In this document: positions 9,656 through 18,266 of the stretch, piece after piece
Numbering within the stretch: the stretch's first letter is position 1
Layout of the letters: each line of letters begins with the position of its first letter
Assembly (NCBI GenBank): GCA_002422085.1
Contig: DISZ01000010.1
Span: 323,440-387,439 of the forward strand
DNA: 64,000 nucleotides
Direction of reading: 5' to 3'
DNA from: Rhodobacteraceae bacterium UBA6197
GTDB lineage: Bacteria; Pseudomonadota; Alphaproteobacteria; Rhodobacterales; Rhodobacteraceae
The notes under the pieces: model-generated
What the model was told of the DNA's origin: nothing
Databases searched by the model: none
The model's input: only the letters and a program-made list of their open reading frames with translations
Position numbers and translations under genes: made by a program

Positions 9656-11251
9656 CTATGCCTGTGCGGTGCGCGTGGCCCCCGGCGCGGCTTTTTCCAT
9701 GAAGGCCGATAGCGCTGCGATTTCGTCCTGGCTCAGACGGAGCCCCAGTTTCGAGCGCCGCCAGACCACATCGTCCGCCCGGCGGGCATATTCCCGCGTC
9801 ATCATCCAGCGCAGTTCGGCCTCTGTCAGCGTCGCCCCGAAGTCGTGGCCCAGATCGGCGGTGGTCTTGGCGTTGCCCAGAACGATCCGCGCCTGGGTGC
9901 CATAGGCCCGGATCAGCCGCCCGGCCCAATAGTCGGTCAGAAACGGGTAGTCCGCCTTCAGCCCGGCGGTCAGCGCCGCCACCCCGTCATAGGGGAAATC
10001 TCCGCCCGGAAGCGGCACCCGCGCGGTCCAGTTGCCGCTGGCCTCGGGGAATGTCGGGGCAAGCTTGCGCAGGGCCGCTTCTGCCAATCGTCGATAGGTG
10101 GTGATCTTGCCGCCAAACACGTTCAACAAGGGCGCGCCGTTGCCATCGAGGCTGAGCACATAGTCGCGCGTGGCGGCCGTGGCCGATTTCGCCCCCTCGT
10201 TATAAAGCGGCCGAACGCCGGAATAGGTCCAGACAACGTCTGCGCGGGTGACCGGCCGGACAAAATACTTTGACGCCAGCGCGCAAAGATAATCCTGTTC
10301 GGCGTCGGTGCAATGCGCCTCGCCGGGGGTGCCGTGATGGTCCTGATCGGTGGTGCCGATCAGGGTGAAATCCTGCTCATAGGGAATCGCAAAGATGATC
10401 CGCCCGTCTTCGCCCTGAAAGAAATAGCAGCGGTCATGGTCAAACAGGCGTTTGGTCACGATATGGCTGCCGCGCACCAGCCGCACCCCTTCGCTCGAGT
10501 CGATCCGAACGGTGTTGCGGATCACATCCTCGACCCAGGGCCCACCGGCATTGACTACCGCGCGCGCAAGGTGCTGGCGCGTGCCGTCGGGGCCTTCGGT
10601 GGTGACGCGCCACAGGGCACCTTCGCGCTGCGCCGAGACGACCTTGGTGCGCACCATGATTTCGGCGCCACGCGCCGCGGCATCCCGGGCGTTCAGCACC
10701 ACGAGGCGGCTATCATCGACCCCGCAGTCAGAATATTCATAGGCTTGGGTGAACTTCGGGTTCAGCGGTTTGCCCACCGGATCGCGCGTCAGATCCAGCG
10801 TGCGGGTGCCGGGCAGGATCTTGCGCCCGCCCATATGGTCATAAATGAACAATCCCAGACGGATCAGCCACGCCGGGCGCTGGCCGCGCAGCCACGGCAT
10901 GAACAGGCGCAGCAGCTTTGAGGTGGGGGTGTCGTTTTCGAACCGCATGTCGCGGTGATAGGGCAGCACAAAGCGCATCGGCCAACTGATATGCGGCATT
11001 GCAACCAGCAGAATTTCGCGCTCGGCCAGCGCCTCGTGGACCAGACGGAACTCGAAATACTCCAGATAGCGCAACCCGCCATGAAACAACTTGGTCGAGG
11101 CGCTGGAGGTTGCCTGCGCCAGATCCCCCATTTCCGCCAGTCGGACGGTCAGGCCGCGCCCCGCAGCATCACGCGCGATGCCGCAGCCGTTGATGCCGCC
11201 GCCGATGATGAAAATATCTGCCGGCGTTTCGCCGGTCTGCGCCAAGGCCAC
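9656..11251 (-). CDS. glpD: Aerobic glycerol-3-phosphate dehydrogenase
   Basis: FAD-dependent, membrane-associated enzyme that oxidises sn-glycerol 3-phosphate to dihydroxyacetone phosphate and passes electrons to quinone. The N-terminal FAD-binding motif reads FIIGGGINGCGIARDA, followed by the family motif TKLFHGGLRYLE. A start at GTG 11251 (531 residues) is chosen because a GGGGGTG ribosome-binding site lies six bases upstream and it gives the normal N-terminus. The frame is open to 11440, but that extension would run through the glpR/glpD operator. First gene of the glycerol operon, divergent from glpR. Confidence 0.94.
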   Translation of the reverse strand: MALAQTGETPADIFIIGGGINGCGIARDAAGRGLTVRLAEMGDLAQATSSASTKLFHGGLRYLEYFEFRLVHEALAEREILLVAMPHISWPMRFVLPYHRDMRFENDTPTSKLLRLFMPWLRGQRPAWLIRLGLFIYDHMGGRKILPGTRTLDLTRDPVGKPLNPKFTQAYEYSDCGVDDSRLVVLNARDAAARGAEIMVRTKVVSAQREGALWRVTTEGPDGTRQHLARAVVNAGGPWVEDVIRNTVRIDSSEGVRLVRGSHIVTKRLFDHDRCYFFQGEDGRIIFAIPYEQDFTLIGTTDQDHHGTPGEAHCTDAEQDYLCALASKYFVRPVTRADVVWTYSGVRPLYNEGAKSATAATRDYVLSLDGNGAPLLNVFGGKITTYRRLAEAALRKLAPTFPEASGNWTARVPLPGGDFPYDGVAALTAGLKADYPFLTDYWAGRLIRAYGTQARIVLGNAKTTADLGHDFGATLTEAELRWMMTREYARRADDVVWRRSKLGLRLSQDEIAALSAFMEKAAPGATRTAQA

Positions 11252-11314
11252 GACAATCACCCCCACATCGAACCGAAACAGAAGGCGCGATAGCGCGCGA
11301 TTTGTCAAAGACTT

Positions 11315-11353
11315 TATTTTCGTTAATGCGCGAATATCATAAAAACGAACATC
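11315..11353. promoter_or_regulatory. Probable GlpR operator between glpD and glpR
   Basis: TATTTTCGTT at 11315-11324 matches the left half of the E. coli GlpR operator consensus (WATKYTCGWW), and AACGAACATC at 11344-11353 matches the right half (AWCGMRCATW) at nine of ten positions. Between them CGAATATCAT (11331-11340) is repeated as CGAACATCAT (11346-11355), 15 bases apart. The halves are separated rather than fused as in E. coli. The position upstream of glpD and of glpR fits repression of both. Confidence 0.6.
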
Positions 11354-11433
11354 ATCGCGGATTTTCAGGATTGCAAAGGCCGCGTGACTCTTGTGTAAAT
11401 CTGTAACAGGGACACAGACCAGCGGGGACCGGC

Positions 11434-12204
11434 GTGGCACTAAGTTTCAGGCAGACCGAGATTTTGGGCATCGCGCGCCATGAGGGGCGCGTGGTGGTCG
11501 AATTGTTGGCCGAACGGTTCAATGTCACGCTGCAAACCATTCGTCGCGATCTGACCGATCTGTCGGACGCGGGGCTATTGGATCGGGTGCATGGCGGGGC
11601 GGTGATACGCACCGGGGTCTCCAACATCGGCTATGAAGACCGTCGACGGATGCACGAGGCCGCCAAGGCCGCGATCGGGCGCGCCTGCGCCCAGGCGATC
11701 CCGAACAATTCGTCGATGATCCTGAACCTTGGCACCACGACCGAGGCCGTGGCCCGCGAATTGCTGAATCACTCCAACATCACGGTGGTGACTAACAACA
11801 TGAACGTGGCCAATATTCTGGTGGCCAACGAAAGCTGCGAGATCATGGTGGCCGGGGGGGCGTTGCGCCGGTCTGACGGCGGGCTTGTGGGTGATCTGAC
11901 CACCGATTTCATCGAGCAGTTCAAGGTCGATTTCGCCATCATCGGCACCTCGGCGCTGGACCACGACGGCGATCTGCTGGACTTTGACCTGCCCGAAGTG
12001 CGTGTATCGCGCGCGATCATCCGGCAGTCGCGCCAGACTTTTCTGGTAACGGATGCCTCCAAGCTGGAGCGCTCGGCGCCGGTGCGGCTGGCTTCGCTGG
12101 CGGAAATCGACGCGTTGTTCATTGACCAGCCGCTGCCCGACGCTCTGGCCCAGCGCTGCGCCGAGTGGCAGACGGCCGTGTTTCTGGCCACGGCGTCCGA
12201 GTGA
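11434..12204 (+). CDS. glpR: DeoR-family glycerol operon repressor
   Basis: A 256-residue DeoR/GlpR-type regulator with an N-terminal winged helix (residues 5-57; VTLQTIRRDLTDLSDAGLL is the recognition region) and a C-terminal DeoR sensor domain with the phosphosugar-binding motifs LGTTTEAVAREL and NNMNVANIL. GlpR proteins are released from DNA by glycerol 3-phosphate. The GTG start at 11434 follows a GCGGGGA ribosome-binding site. It is divergent from glpD across an operator-bearing region, the expected arrangement for control of the operon and of itself. Confidence 0.93.
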   Translation: MALSFRQTEILGIARHEGRVVVELLAERFNVTLQTIRRDLTDLSDAGLLDRVHGGAVIRTGVSNIGYEDRRRMHEAAKAAIGRACAQAIPNNSSMILNLGTTTEAVARELLNHSNITVVTNNMNVANILVANESCEIMVAGGALRRSDGGLVGDLTTDFIEQFKVDFAIIGTSALDHDGDLLDFDLPEVRVSRAIIRQSRQTFLVTDASKLERSAPVRLASLAEIDALFIDQPLPDALAQRCAEWQTAVFLATASE

Positions 12205-12439
12205 CGCCCCCGGCTGACTGACCTCCGACGGGCTGGAGCAATGCCGGTTGCAAGGCGCCCCGTCGGCGAAGGCGGGCTTGCGCGCCATGACCGGCGCCCG
12301 AGAACCGGAGTTTCTGCTGGGAAGTCCGGAACCGACCCCTACAATGAGTGGCAGGCTTGCGCCGAGGCCTTGGCAGATCGCTCTCGGGCTTGCTTTTGGC
12401 GTCCGAGTATAGTTTCTGAACCGCAAAAAGGATGAAGAG

Positions 12440-14272
12440 ATGCCCCATTATCGTTCCAGAACCTCGACCCACGGACGCAACATGGCAGGCGCGCGCGGCC
12501 TGTGGCGCGCCACCGGCATGAAAGACGACGATTTCGGCAAGCCGATCATCGCCATCGTCAATTCGTTCACCCAGTTCGTGCCCGGCCACGTTCACCTGAA
12601 AGATCTGGGCCAGTTGGTCGCACGCGAAGTCGAGGCGGCGGGGGGCGTCGCAAAAGAGTTCAACACCATTGCTGTCGATGACGGGATCGCCATGGGGCAT
12701 GACGGGATGCTGTATTCCCTGCCGTCGCGCGAAATCATTGCCGATTCCGTCGAATACATGGTCAACGCGCATTGCGCCGATGCGATGGTCTGCATTTCAA
12801 ACTGCGACAAGATCACCCCGGGCATGTTGATGGCCGCCTTGCGGCTGAACATTCCGGTGGTCTTTGTTTCCGGCGGCCCGATGGAGGCCGGCAAGGTCGT
12901 GCTGGAAGACGGCAAGGTCAAGGCGCTGGATCTGGTTGACGCGATGGTCGCCGCCGCCGACGACAGCATGAGCGATGGTGACGTGGCGGCGATCGAACGG
13001 TCAGCCTGCCCGACCTGCGGCTCTTGTTCGGGGATGTTCACCGCCAATTCGATGAACTGCCTGACCGAGGCGCTGGGCCTGTCTTTGCCGGGCAATGGCT
13101 CGATGCTGGCAACACACGCCGACCGCAAGCGTCTGTTCGTCGAAGCGGGTCATCTGATCGTCGATCTTGCGAAACGCTACTATGAAGGCAATGACGCCAG
13201 CGTCTTGCCACGCAGCATCGCCACCGTCAGCGCGTTTGAAAACGCGATGCGTCTGGACATTTCGATGGGCGGCTCGACCAATACCGTGCTGCATCTGCTG
13301 GCAGCGGCGCATGAAGGCGAGATCGACTTTACCATGGCCGATATCGACCGGCTGTCGCGGCAGGTGCCGGTGCTGTGCAAGGTGGCCCCGGCCAAGGACG
13401 ATGTGCATATGGAAGATGTGCACCGCGCGGGTGGCATCATGGCGATTCTGGGCGAGCTGGATCGTGCCGGGTTGCTCGACACCTCGGTTGGAACGGTCCA
13501 CGCGCCGACCATGAAGGATGCGCTGACCCGCTGGGATGTGGTGCGCAGCAACTCGCAAAGCGTGCATGATTTCTACCGCGCCGCGCCGGGTGGTGTGCCC
13601 ACTCAGGTGGCATTCTCGCAAGATCGGCGCTATGACAGCCTTGATCTGGACCGCAGCAACGGTGTGCTGCGCAATGCCGAACACGCGTTTTCGCACGACG
13701 GTGGTCTGGCGGTGCTTTATGGCAATCTGGCCGAAGAAGGCTGCATCGTGAAAACCGCCGGAGTCGATGACTCGATCCTCGTGTTCACCGGGCCTGCGCA
13801 TATCTTTGAAAGCCAGGACGATGCTGTGTCGGGCATTCTGACCGGCAAGGTCAAACCGGGCGAGGTCGTCCTGATCCGCTACGAAGGGCCGCGCGGTGGG
13901 CCGGGCATGCAGGAAATGCTGTATCCTACCAGCTACCTCAAATCGAAAGGTCTGGGCAAAGTCTGCGCGCTGGTCACCGACGGGCGGTTCTCGGGGGGCT
14001 CGTCGGGCCTGTCAATCGGCCATGTCTCGCCAGAGGCTGCCGAAGGTGGTGCGATCGGTCTGGTCGAGCAGGGCGACATCATCGAAATCGACATCCCCAA
14101 TCGCAAGATCAATCTGGCGGTGGACGAGGCCACCTTGCAACAGCGGCGCGCAGCCCAAGAGGCAGCGGGCTGGCAGCCCAAGTTCCCGCGCAAACGCCGC
14201 ATCAGCACGGCACTGAAGGCCTATGCAGCGCTGACCTCCAGCGCCGCCAAAGGGGCGGTGCGGATCATCTGA
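12440..14272 (+). CDS. ilvD: Dihydroxy-acid dehydratase
   Basis: A 610-residue iron-sulfur dehydratase that makes 2-keto acids from 2,3-dihydroxy acids in isoleucine, valine and pantothenate synthesis. The cluster cysteines appear in CISNCDKITPGM and ACPTCGSCSGMF, and the substrate region GRFSGGSSGLSIGH is near the C-terminus. Length and motifs fit the E. coli-type (long, probably [4Fe-4S]) subfamily. AAGGATGAAGAG precedes the ATG. It stands alone between glpR and the quorum-sensing genes. The 235 bases upstream hold no other gene. Confidence 0.96.
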   Translation: MPHYRSRTSTHGRNMAGARGLWRATGMKDDDFGKPIIAIVNSFTQFVPGHVHLKDLGQLVAREVEAAGGVAKEFNTIAVDDGIAMGHDGMLYSLPSREIIADSVEYMVNAHCADAMVCISNCDKITPGMLMAALRLNIPVVFVSGGPMEAGKVVLEDGKVKALDLVDAMVAAADDSMSDGDVAAIERSACPTCGSCSGMFTANSMNCLTEALGLSLPGNGSMLATHADRKRLFVEAGHLIVDLAKRYYEGNDASVLPRSIATVSAFENAMRLDISMGGSTNTVLHLLAAAHEGEIDFTMADIDRLSRQVPVLCKVAPAKDDVHMEDVHRAGGIMAILGELDRAGLLDTSVGTVHAPTMKDALTRWDVVRSNSQSVHDFYRAAPGGVPTQVAFSQDRRYDSLDLDRSNGVLRNAEHAFSHDGGLAVLYGNLAEEGCIVKTAGVDDSILVFTGPAHIFESQDDAVSGILTGKVKPGEVVLIRYEGPRGGPGMQEMLYPTSYLKSKGLGKVCALVTDGRFSGGSSGLSIGHVSPEAAEGGAIGLVEQGDIIEIDIPNRKINLAVDEATLQQRRAAQEAAGWQPKFPRKRRISTALKAYAALTSSAAKGAVRII

Positions 14273-14384
14273 GACGCCGGCGGCCGGTCTTGGTGCGGAT
14301 TGCACCCGGGCCGGTATCGCGCCGTTCCAGCAACGTCTGAATCATGGCTTCCCGTGTTGGCTGTGCAACGGCGGGTCAGCCTTT

Positions 14385-15215
14385 TCAGTGGATCCGGTTG
14401 TCCATGACCGGGGACGAGGTCGTCAGCGCCGCCGACGCGTGCAACTGGGCCGCAAGCCTTTCTACAGCATTGCGCTCTTCGTCGGAGCCCGCCGCGTGAA
14501 ACTGTTCGCGCAAGTATTCGAACAGATTGTCGCGGATCGAACTCGCCGGCATTTTCGCGGCATCAAAACGCACCCGTTGCGTCTCGCGCAGACGCGCCTC
14601 ATCGGCAAACACTTCGCCTTGGATCCCGGCGAAATTCCGAACCCGGTCGATGCGCTCTTGCGAACAATCCAGAAGCGCCGCCATTGCCGGAACCTTGCCC
14701 ATCGGGGTGGTCTTGCCGACATATCCGTAGGGCGCGTTGTCAGACCGCTTCAGAACCCGATCCATCACCGGATCAATAACGGTGACGATATCCTTGATCC
14801 CCGAGCGGCGCGCATATTCCAGCGACCCGATCATCAGTTCGCACGTCGCATAGGAAACCGAGTTCGGCGCCGTGCCACGCCCCAGACGCTGCGTATCGAC
14901 GCAAAACCGCGTCGATTCCCATACCGTCGCGCTGCGCAGCGGCGGCTCGCCGTGGAGAATGCTGGAAAACACGTCCGACAGCATGTGCGGCCCGGTTGTC
15001 TGAAGCGCCCGGACACAGGAAACCACATGGCCGTCGTCATCCAAACCAATCACATAGGCCGGGTCAAGCGCATCGAACTTGTCTTTCTCCTGGCCGTTCT
15101 TGATTTCCACTTCCCATCCCAACCGGTCGCCAAAGACACGGGCCCGCAGACGGAACATATCGTCAAGGATTGCCGGGAAATCCTGTTTGTTCAGGGCATC
15201 GATCACAATGATCAT
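14385..15215 (-). CDS. luxI: LuxI-family acyl-homoserine lactone synthase
   Basis: Makes N-acyl-homoserine lactone from S-adenosylmethionine and an acyl carrier. All invariant LuxI residues can be placed: R24, F28, W34 in the N-terminal block, D45 and D48, R69, F83, and E100 with R103 in WESTRFCVD. At 276 residues it is about 60 longer than typical synthases; the extra length is a C-terminal tail from roughly residue 205. A purine-rich GAAGGAGAAAT ribosome-binding site precedes the ATG. It lies 90 bases downstream of a luxR gene in the same orientation. The acyl chain length cannot be predicted. Confidence 0.95.
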   Translation of the reverse strand: MIIVIDALNKQDFPAILDDMFRLRARVFGDRLGWEVEIKNGQEKDKFDALDPAYVIGLDDDGHVVSCVRALQTTGPHMLSDVFSSILHGEPPLRSATVWESTRFCVDTQRLGRGTAPNSVSYATCELMIGSLEYARRSGIKDIVTVIDPVMDRVLKRSDNAPYGYVGKTTPMGKVPAMAALLDCSQERIDRVRNFAGIQGEVFADEARLRETQRVRFDAAKMPASSIRDNLFEYLREQFHAAGSDEERNAVERLAAQLHASAALTTSSPVMDNRIH

Positions 15216-15273
15216 TCGATTTCTCCTTCTGAAGATAGTTCACTGCAAGATAGAGCGAACAACCCTCATGCGC

Positions 15274-15293
15274 CTATCAGGGAAATCCCGTAG
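15274..15293 (-). promoter_or_regulatory. Weak lux-box candidate upstream of luxI
   Basis: A 20-base imperfect dyad with central GGGAAATCCC lies 59 bases upstream of the luxI start, within the 90-base luxR-luxI gap. It has the length and place of a LuxR binding site but matches the classical lux-box consensus poorly, so it is only a candidate. Confidence 0.25.
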
Positions 15294-15305
15294 AAACCCC
15301 AGCGC

Positions 15306-16007
15306 TCAGAGCGGATAAATCAGACCTAGCGCGATCGCCCGCGCGACGGCTTGGGCCGTGGTCAGCGCATAAAGCTTTTCGCGACCAGAGCGAAGGTGAA
15401 CTTCGACCGTGCGATGCGAGATCGACAGGATGTCGCCAATGTCATACTGCGACTTGCCGGCGGCAATCCATTGCAAGACCTCGCGTTCGCGACGCGACAG
15501 GTTGGGTTGACGCAGCACTTTCGACAAAGAGTCGGACCGCATCACCGTGTCATGGATATGGACCGCGACCGACTGAAGTTCGCTCATGATACCCTTGGTC
15601 AACAGGTCCCACTCGGTCAGCTTGCAGTTGCGGGTGACGCTGAGCATGCCGATATCGCCAAACGGTCCGCGCACCGGGATTGTCAGCCCAACCTCTGAAA
15701 TCCCGAAATCAGCCGCATCGCGAAACACGCGATGATAGTTGTCATCTTGCGACAGGCGCCGCCAGTCTACCGGGGCGATGCTGCGCCCGGCCTTGTGCAG
15801 GGTGGGGTCGAACCTGTCGAACCCCATTTGGGTATAGTGCAGTTTCCAGGAATCGGGGTAATTGACGAAGCCGTGGATGGTGCCGCTGACGGGGTTCACG
15901 CCCGCATAAGCGGCGTGGTCAAGTTCAAACCGATCACAGATCTGGTCAAGGAAATCCCTGAAGATCGCCTCTTTCCCCACATTGTCGCTGAGATCGATAA
16001 GTTCCAT
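15306..16007 (-). CDS. luxR: LuxR-family autoinducer-binding regulator
   Basis: A 233-residue quorum-sensing regulator. The N-terminal autoinducer-binding domain (about 15-160) shows the conserved pocket residues as YPDSWKLHYTQMGFDRFDP and the later PVDW. The C-terminal LuxR/GerE helix-turn-helix (about 168-230) reads LSRREREVLQWIAAGKS and ISHRTVEVHLRS. It should bind the signal made by the adjacent LuxI and control target promoters, probably including luxI. It is 35 bases downstream of a small Xre regulator, possibly in one transcript. Confidence 0.94.
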   Translation of the reverse strand: MELIDLSDNVGKEAIFRDFLDQICDRFELDHAAYAGVNPVSGTIHGFVNYPDSWKLHYTQMGFDRFDPTLHKAGRSIAPVDWRRLSQDDNYHRVFRDAADFGISEVGLTIPVRGPFGDIGMLSVTRNCKLTEWDLLTKGIMSELQSVAVHIHDTVMRSDSLSKVLRQPNLSRREREVLQWIAAGKSQYDIGDILSISHRTVEVHLRSGREKLYALTTAQAVARAIALGLIYPL

Positions 16008-16042
16008 GATCTACTCTAAACGAACCATTTCGTTGCGCATTG

Positions 16043-16465
16043 TCACCTGGCCTCTTTCCTGTTGCGGTCCCGAGGGTCACCAGACTCCATTGTCATCGAT
16101 TGCACCAATGCAAGGATAGCCCGTTGCTCAGCCGTTCCCAGTTTGTTGTAGCACTGCATCAAACTCGGCGGCCGGGCATTGGTCAGCGCGCCTTCGGATT
16201 TATCGGTGCCGGACGTCATCTCTTGCGTTTTATCAAGGTCACCGCATGATTCGAAGAAATAGCCGATCCCGATGTCGAGAGATCTGGCCAGCAACCAAAG
16301 CCGCGAAACGCTGATCCGGTGCAGACCGGATTCGTAATTCGCAATCTGTTGAAGGCTCACGCCAACCTTGCCGCCCAATGCTGCCTGTGACAGCCCCAGA
16401 AATTTGCGCTGTGCACGAAGGCGCGCGCCAATTTCCTGATCGATCCGGTTCATGTTCTGTTTCAT
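16043..16465 (-). CDS. Xre-family transcriptional regulator
   Basis: A 140-residue protein with an N-terminal Cro/C1 helix-turn-helix (about residues 11-65: IGARLRAQRKFLGLSQAALG, then VSLQQIANYESG). The C-terminal part is helical and of unknown role. Such short proteins resemble alphaproteobacterial HipB/SinR-like regulators. It precedes luxR by 35 bases on the same strand, so it may be cotranscribed with, or control, the quorum-sensing pair. Starts at 16465 or at the in-frame ATG four codons later are both possible. Confidence 0.85.
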   Translation of the reverse strand: MKQNMNRIDQEIGARLRAQRKFLGLSQAALGGKVGVSLQQIANYESGLHRISVSRLWLLARSLDIGIGYFFESCGDLDKTQEMTSGTDKSEGALTNARPPSLMQCYNKLGTAEQRAILALVQSMTMESGDPRDRNRKEAR

Positions 16466-16721
16466 TCAGATCTCTTCGCATGCTGAAAGTTCAAGAATAT
16501 GGATAAAGCTGCTGCGTGCAACCGCCGGCGCCCGGACAAAAGAACAAATCAACCCAGGCTAGATGTAAAACGGCCCCATGATCGTTCGGCTTGGTGAAAA
16601 GGGATCTGACAATGATCTTCGCGTCAGATGCGACCTGTTCTGGATTACCTCTCGCACAACGGCGCCAAGGCGTTGGCCGCGCCGGATCAACCCGCCGACG
16701 CGATGGCAAGATGCCCCACGC

Positions 16722-17168
16722 TCATTTCGAACAAAGCGAACAGATGCGCCGCGTGGCCAGCTCATAGCCCTCGACGCCCAGCCCGGCCAGCACCCCGTCG
16801 GCGCGCAGGCTGACATAGGAATGATGGCGAAACGACTCGCGCTTGTGAACGTTCGAGATGTGGCACTCGATCACCGGCCCGTCAAAGACGTTCAACGCAT
16901 CCAGAATGGCGACCGACGTATGAGTGAACGCACCGGCGTTGATGACTATGCCGCAGGCTTTTTGCCGAGCCTCGTGGATCGTGTCGATCACCACGCCCTC
17001 GTGGTTGGATTGGAACAGTTTTACCTCGAACCCTTTTTCTGCGGCCACCGCAGCGCAGTTGCGTTCGATGTCGGCCAGCGTGTCATGGCCGTAGATCTCT
17101 GGCTGACGCTGCCCAAGCAGGTTCAGATTGGGGCCATTGAGAATATAGATCGTCTTGCTGGTCGTCAT
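16722..17168 (-). CDS. aroQ: Type II 3-dehydroquinate dehydratase
   Basis: A 148-residue cytoplasmic enzyme of the shikimate pathway (3-dehydroquinate to 3-dehydroshikimate). Family motifs are ILNGPNLNLLGQRQPEIYG (with the catalytic Tyr in the lid loop), FQSNHEG, INAGAFTHTSVAI and the catalytic-His region IECHISNVHKRESFRHHS. The ATG at 17168 with GGAG seven bases upstream gives the standard N-terminus. In many alphaproteobacteria aroQ precedes accB-accC; those genes are not here, so this may be a relocated or second copy (inference). The 256 bases downstream to the Xre gene hold nothing recognisable. Confidence 0.96.
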   Translation of the reverse strand: MTTSKTIYILNGPNLNLLGQRQPEIYGHDTLADIERNCAAVAAEKGFEVKLFQSNHEGVVIDTIHEARQKACGIVINAGAFTHTSVAILDALNVFDGPVIECHISNVHKRESFRHHSYVSLRADGVLAGLGVEGYELATRRICSLCSK

Positions 17169-17585
17169 GTGGTTCTCCGGTTTGAAGCATAGCCCGCCAA
17201 ACGCCGTGTTGGAATGCCGGCATCCGCACCCGATGGCAGAATGGCCAGCATTGGCAGCCACCGCTTGTTGCACGAAATCCTATGCCTGACTGCGGGTTTA
17301 CGCCAGATGGCGGACGGTACAAACGCAATAATTGATTGTTCATTTTTTTAGTTGTTAAAATGATATGATGACTTGGCGCATGTGAATATAAGGCGTTTCG
17401 CAAAAGCTCTGTTGGGCGTTGATGATGTGACCGCCCCCCGGCGTCTATGTGCCAAGGTGGGCCTGCAACGATCCACAAGAAGAGCGGTCACATCCCCCGA
17501 ACCCTTGCAGGGAACCCTTCCCTCACGGCCCGCGTTCTGGCAATGTTCTTATTGCTTCTTCCTGATCCTGATTCCCGGCCAACCC
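17169..17585. other. Divergent intergenic region with AT-rich promoter patch
   Basis: No gene is supported in this 417-base gap between aroQ (leftward) and the SRAP gene (rightward). Bases 17327-17370 are strongly AT-rich (runs of T and a TTGTTAAAATGATATGATG-like segment) and probably hold a promoter. No GAAC/GTTC-N7 LexA-type repeat was found in it. Confidence 0.4.
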
Positions 17586-18266
17586 ATGTGCAACCTCTAC
17601 TCTCAAACCAAAAGCCAGGACGCGATGCGGCATGTCTTTGACGACATGCTCGAAACGGGCGAAGGCTTTGAGGATTTTGCGGGCAACCTGCCGCCCATGG
17701 CCGGGATATTTCCCGATTATGCCGCGCCGATTGTTCGCCATGGGCCGCACGACGGCTGGCAGTTGGCCAAGGCCCGATGGGGCATGCCGACGCCGCAGAA
17801 ATTTCTGGAAGGCCGACGCACCGACCCCGGCGTGACGAATATTCGCAACGTCGCATCGCCGCACTGGAAACGCTGGCTGGGCATTGCGAACCGCTGCCTT
17901 GTGCCCTTCACCAGCTTTTCCGAGATCGACAGCCGCCCGGGTGCCCCGCGCAATCACCCGGTCTGGTTTGCCCTTGGCCCGGATCGACCGCTGGCGTTTT
18001 TCGCGGGTATCCGCACCGAATGGACCTCGGTGCGCAAGCTGAAGGAAGGCGAGGTGACGGCAGAGCTGTTCGGCTTTTTGACCTGCGCCCCCAACCGCGA
18101 CGTAACCCCCGTTCATCCGAAAGCCATGCCGGTGATCCTGACGCACCCCGACGACTGGCGGCGCTGGCTGACCGCGCCTGTGCCCGAGGCGCTGCGGCTG
18201 CAACGCCCCTTGCCAGACAGGATGCTTCAGATCGTGGCGGAAGGGGTGCGCGAGGATGCGCCTTAA
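17586..18266 (+). CDS. SOS response-associated peptidase (SRAP/YedK-HMCES family)
   Basis: A 226-residue protein that, by family, covalently traps abasic sites in single-stranded DNA through its N-terminal cysteine. The ATG at 17586 places Cys2 at the mature N-terminus (MCNLYS), which is required for this chemistry; a longer in-frame start at 17373 would bury it. Other family features are NIRNVASPHW (Asn), FTSFSEID (Glu) and PVHPKAMPVIL (His). It overlaps imuA by 11 bases, linking abasic-site protection with the mutagenesis cassette. Confidence 0.93.
   Translation: MCNLYSQTKSQDAMRHVFDDMLETGEGFEDFAGNLPPMAGIFPDYAAPIVRHGPHDGWQLAKARWGMPTPQKFLEGRRTDPGVTNIRNVASPHWKRWLGIANRCLVPFTSFSEIDSRPGAPRNHPVWFALGPDRPLAFFAGIRTEWTSVRKLKEGEVTAELFGFLTCAPNRDVTPVHPKAMPVILTHPDDWRRWLTAPVPEALRLQRPLPDRMLQIVAEGVREDAP

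Noticed and set aside
11252..11440. 63-codon N-terminal extension of glpD
   Set aside because: It would run over the operator region, has no family similarity, and the GTG at 11251 has a good ribosome-binding site and the usual N-terminus.
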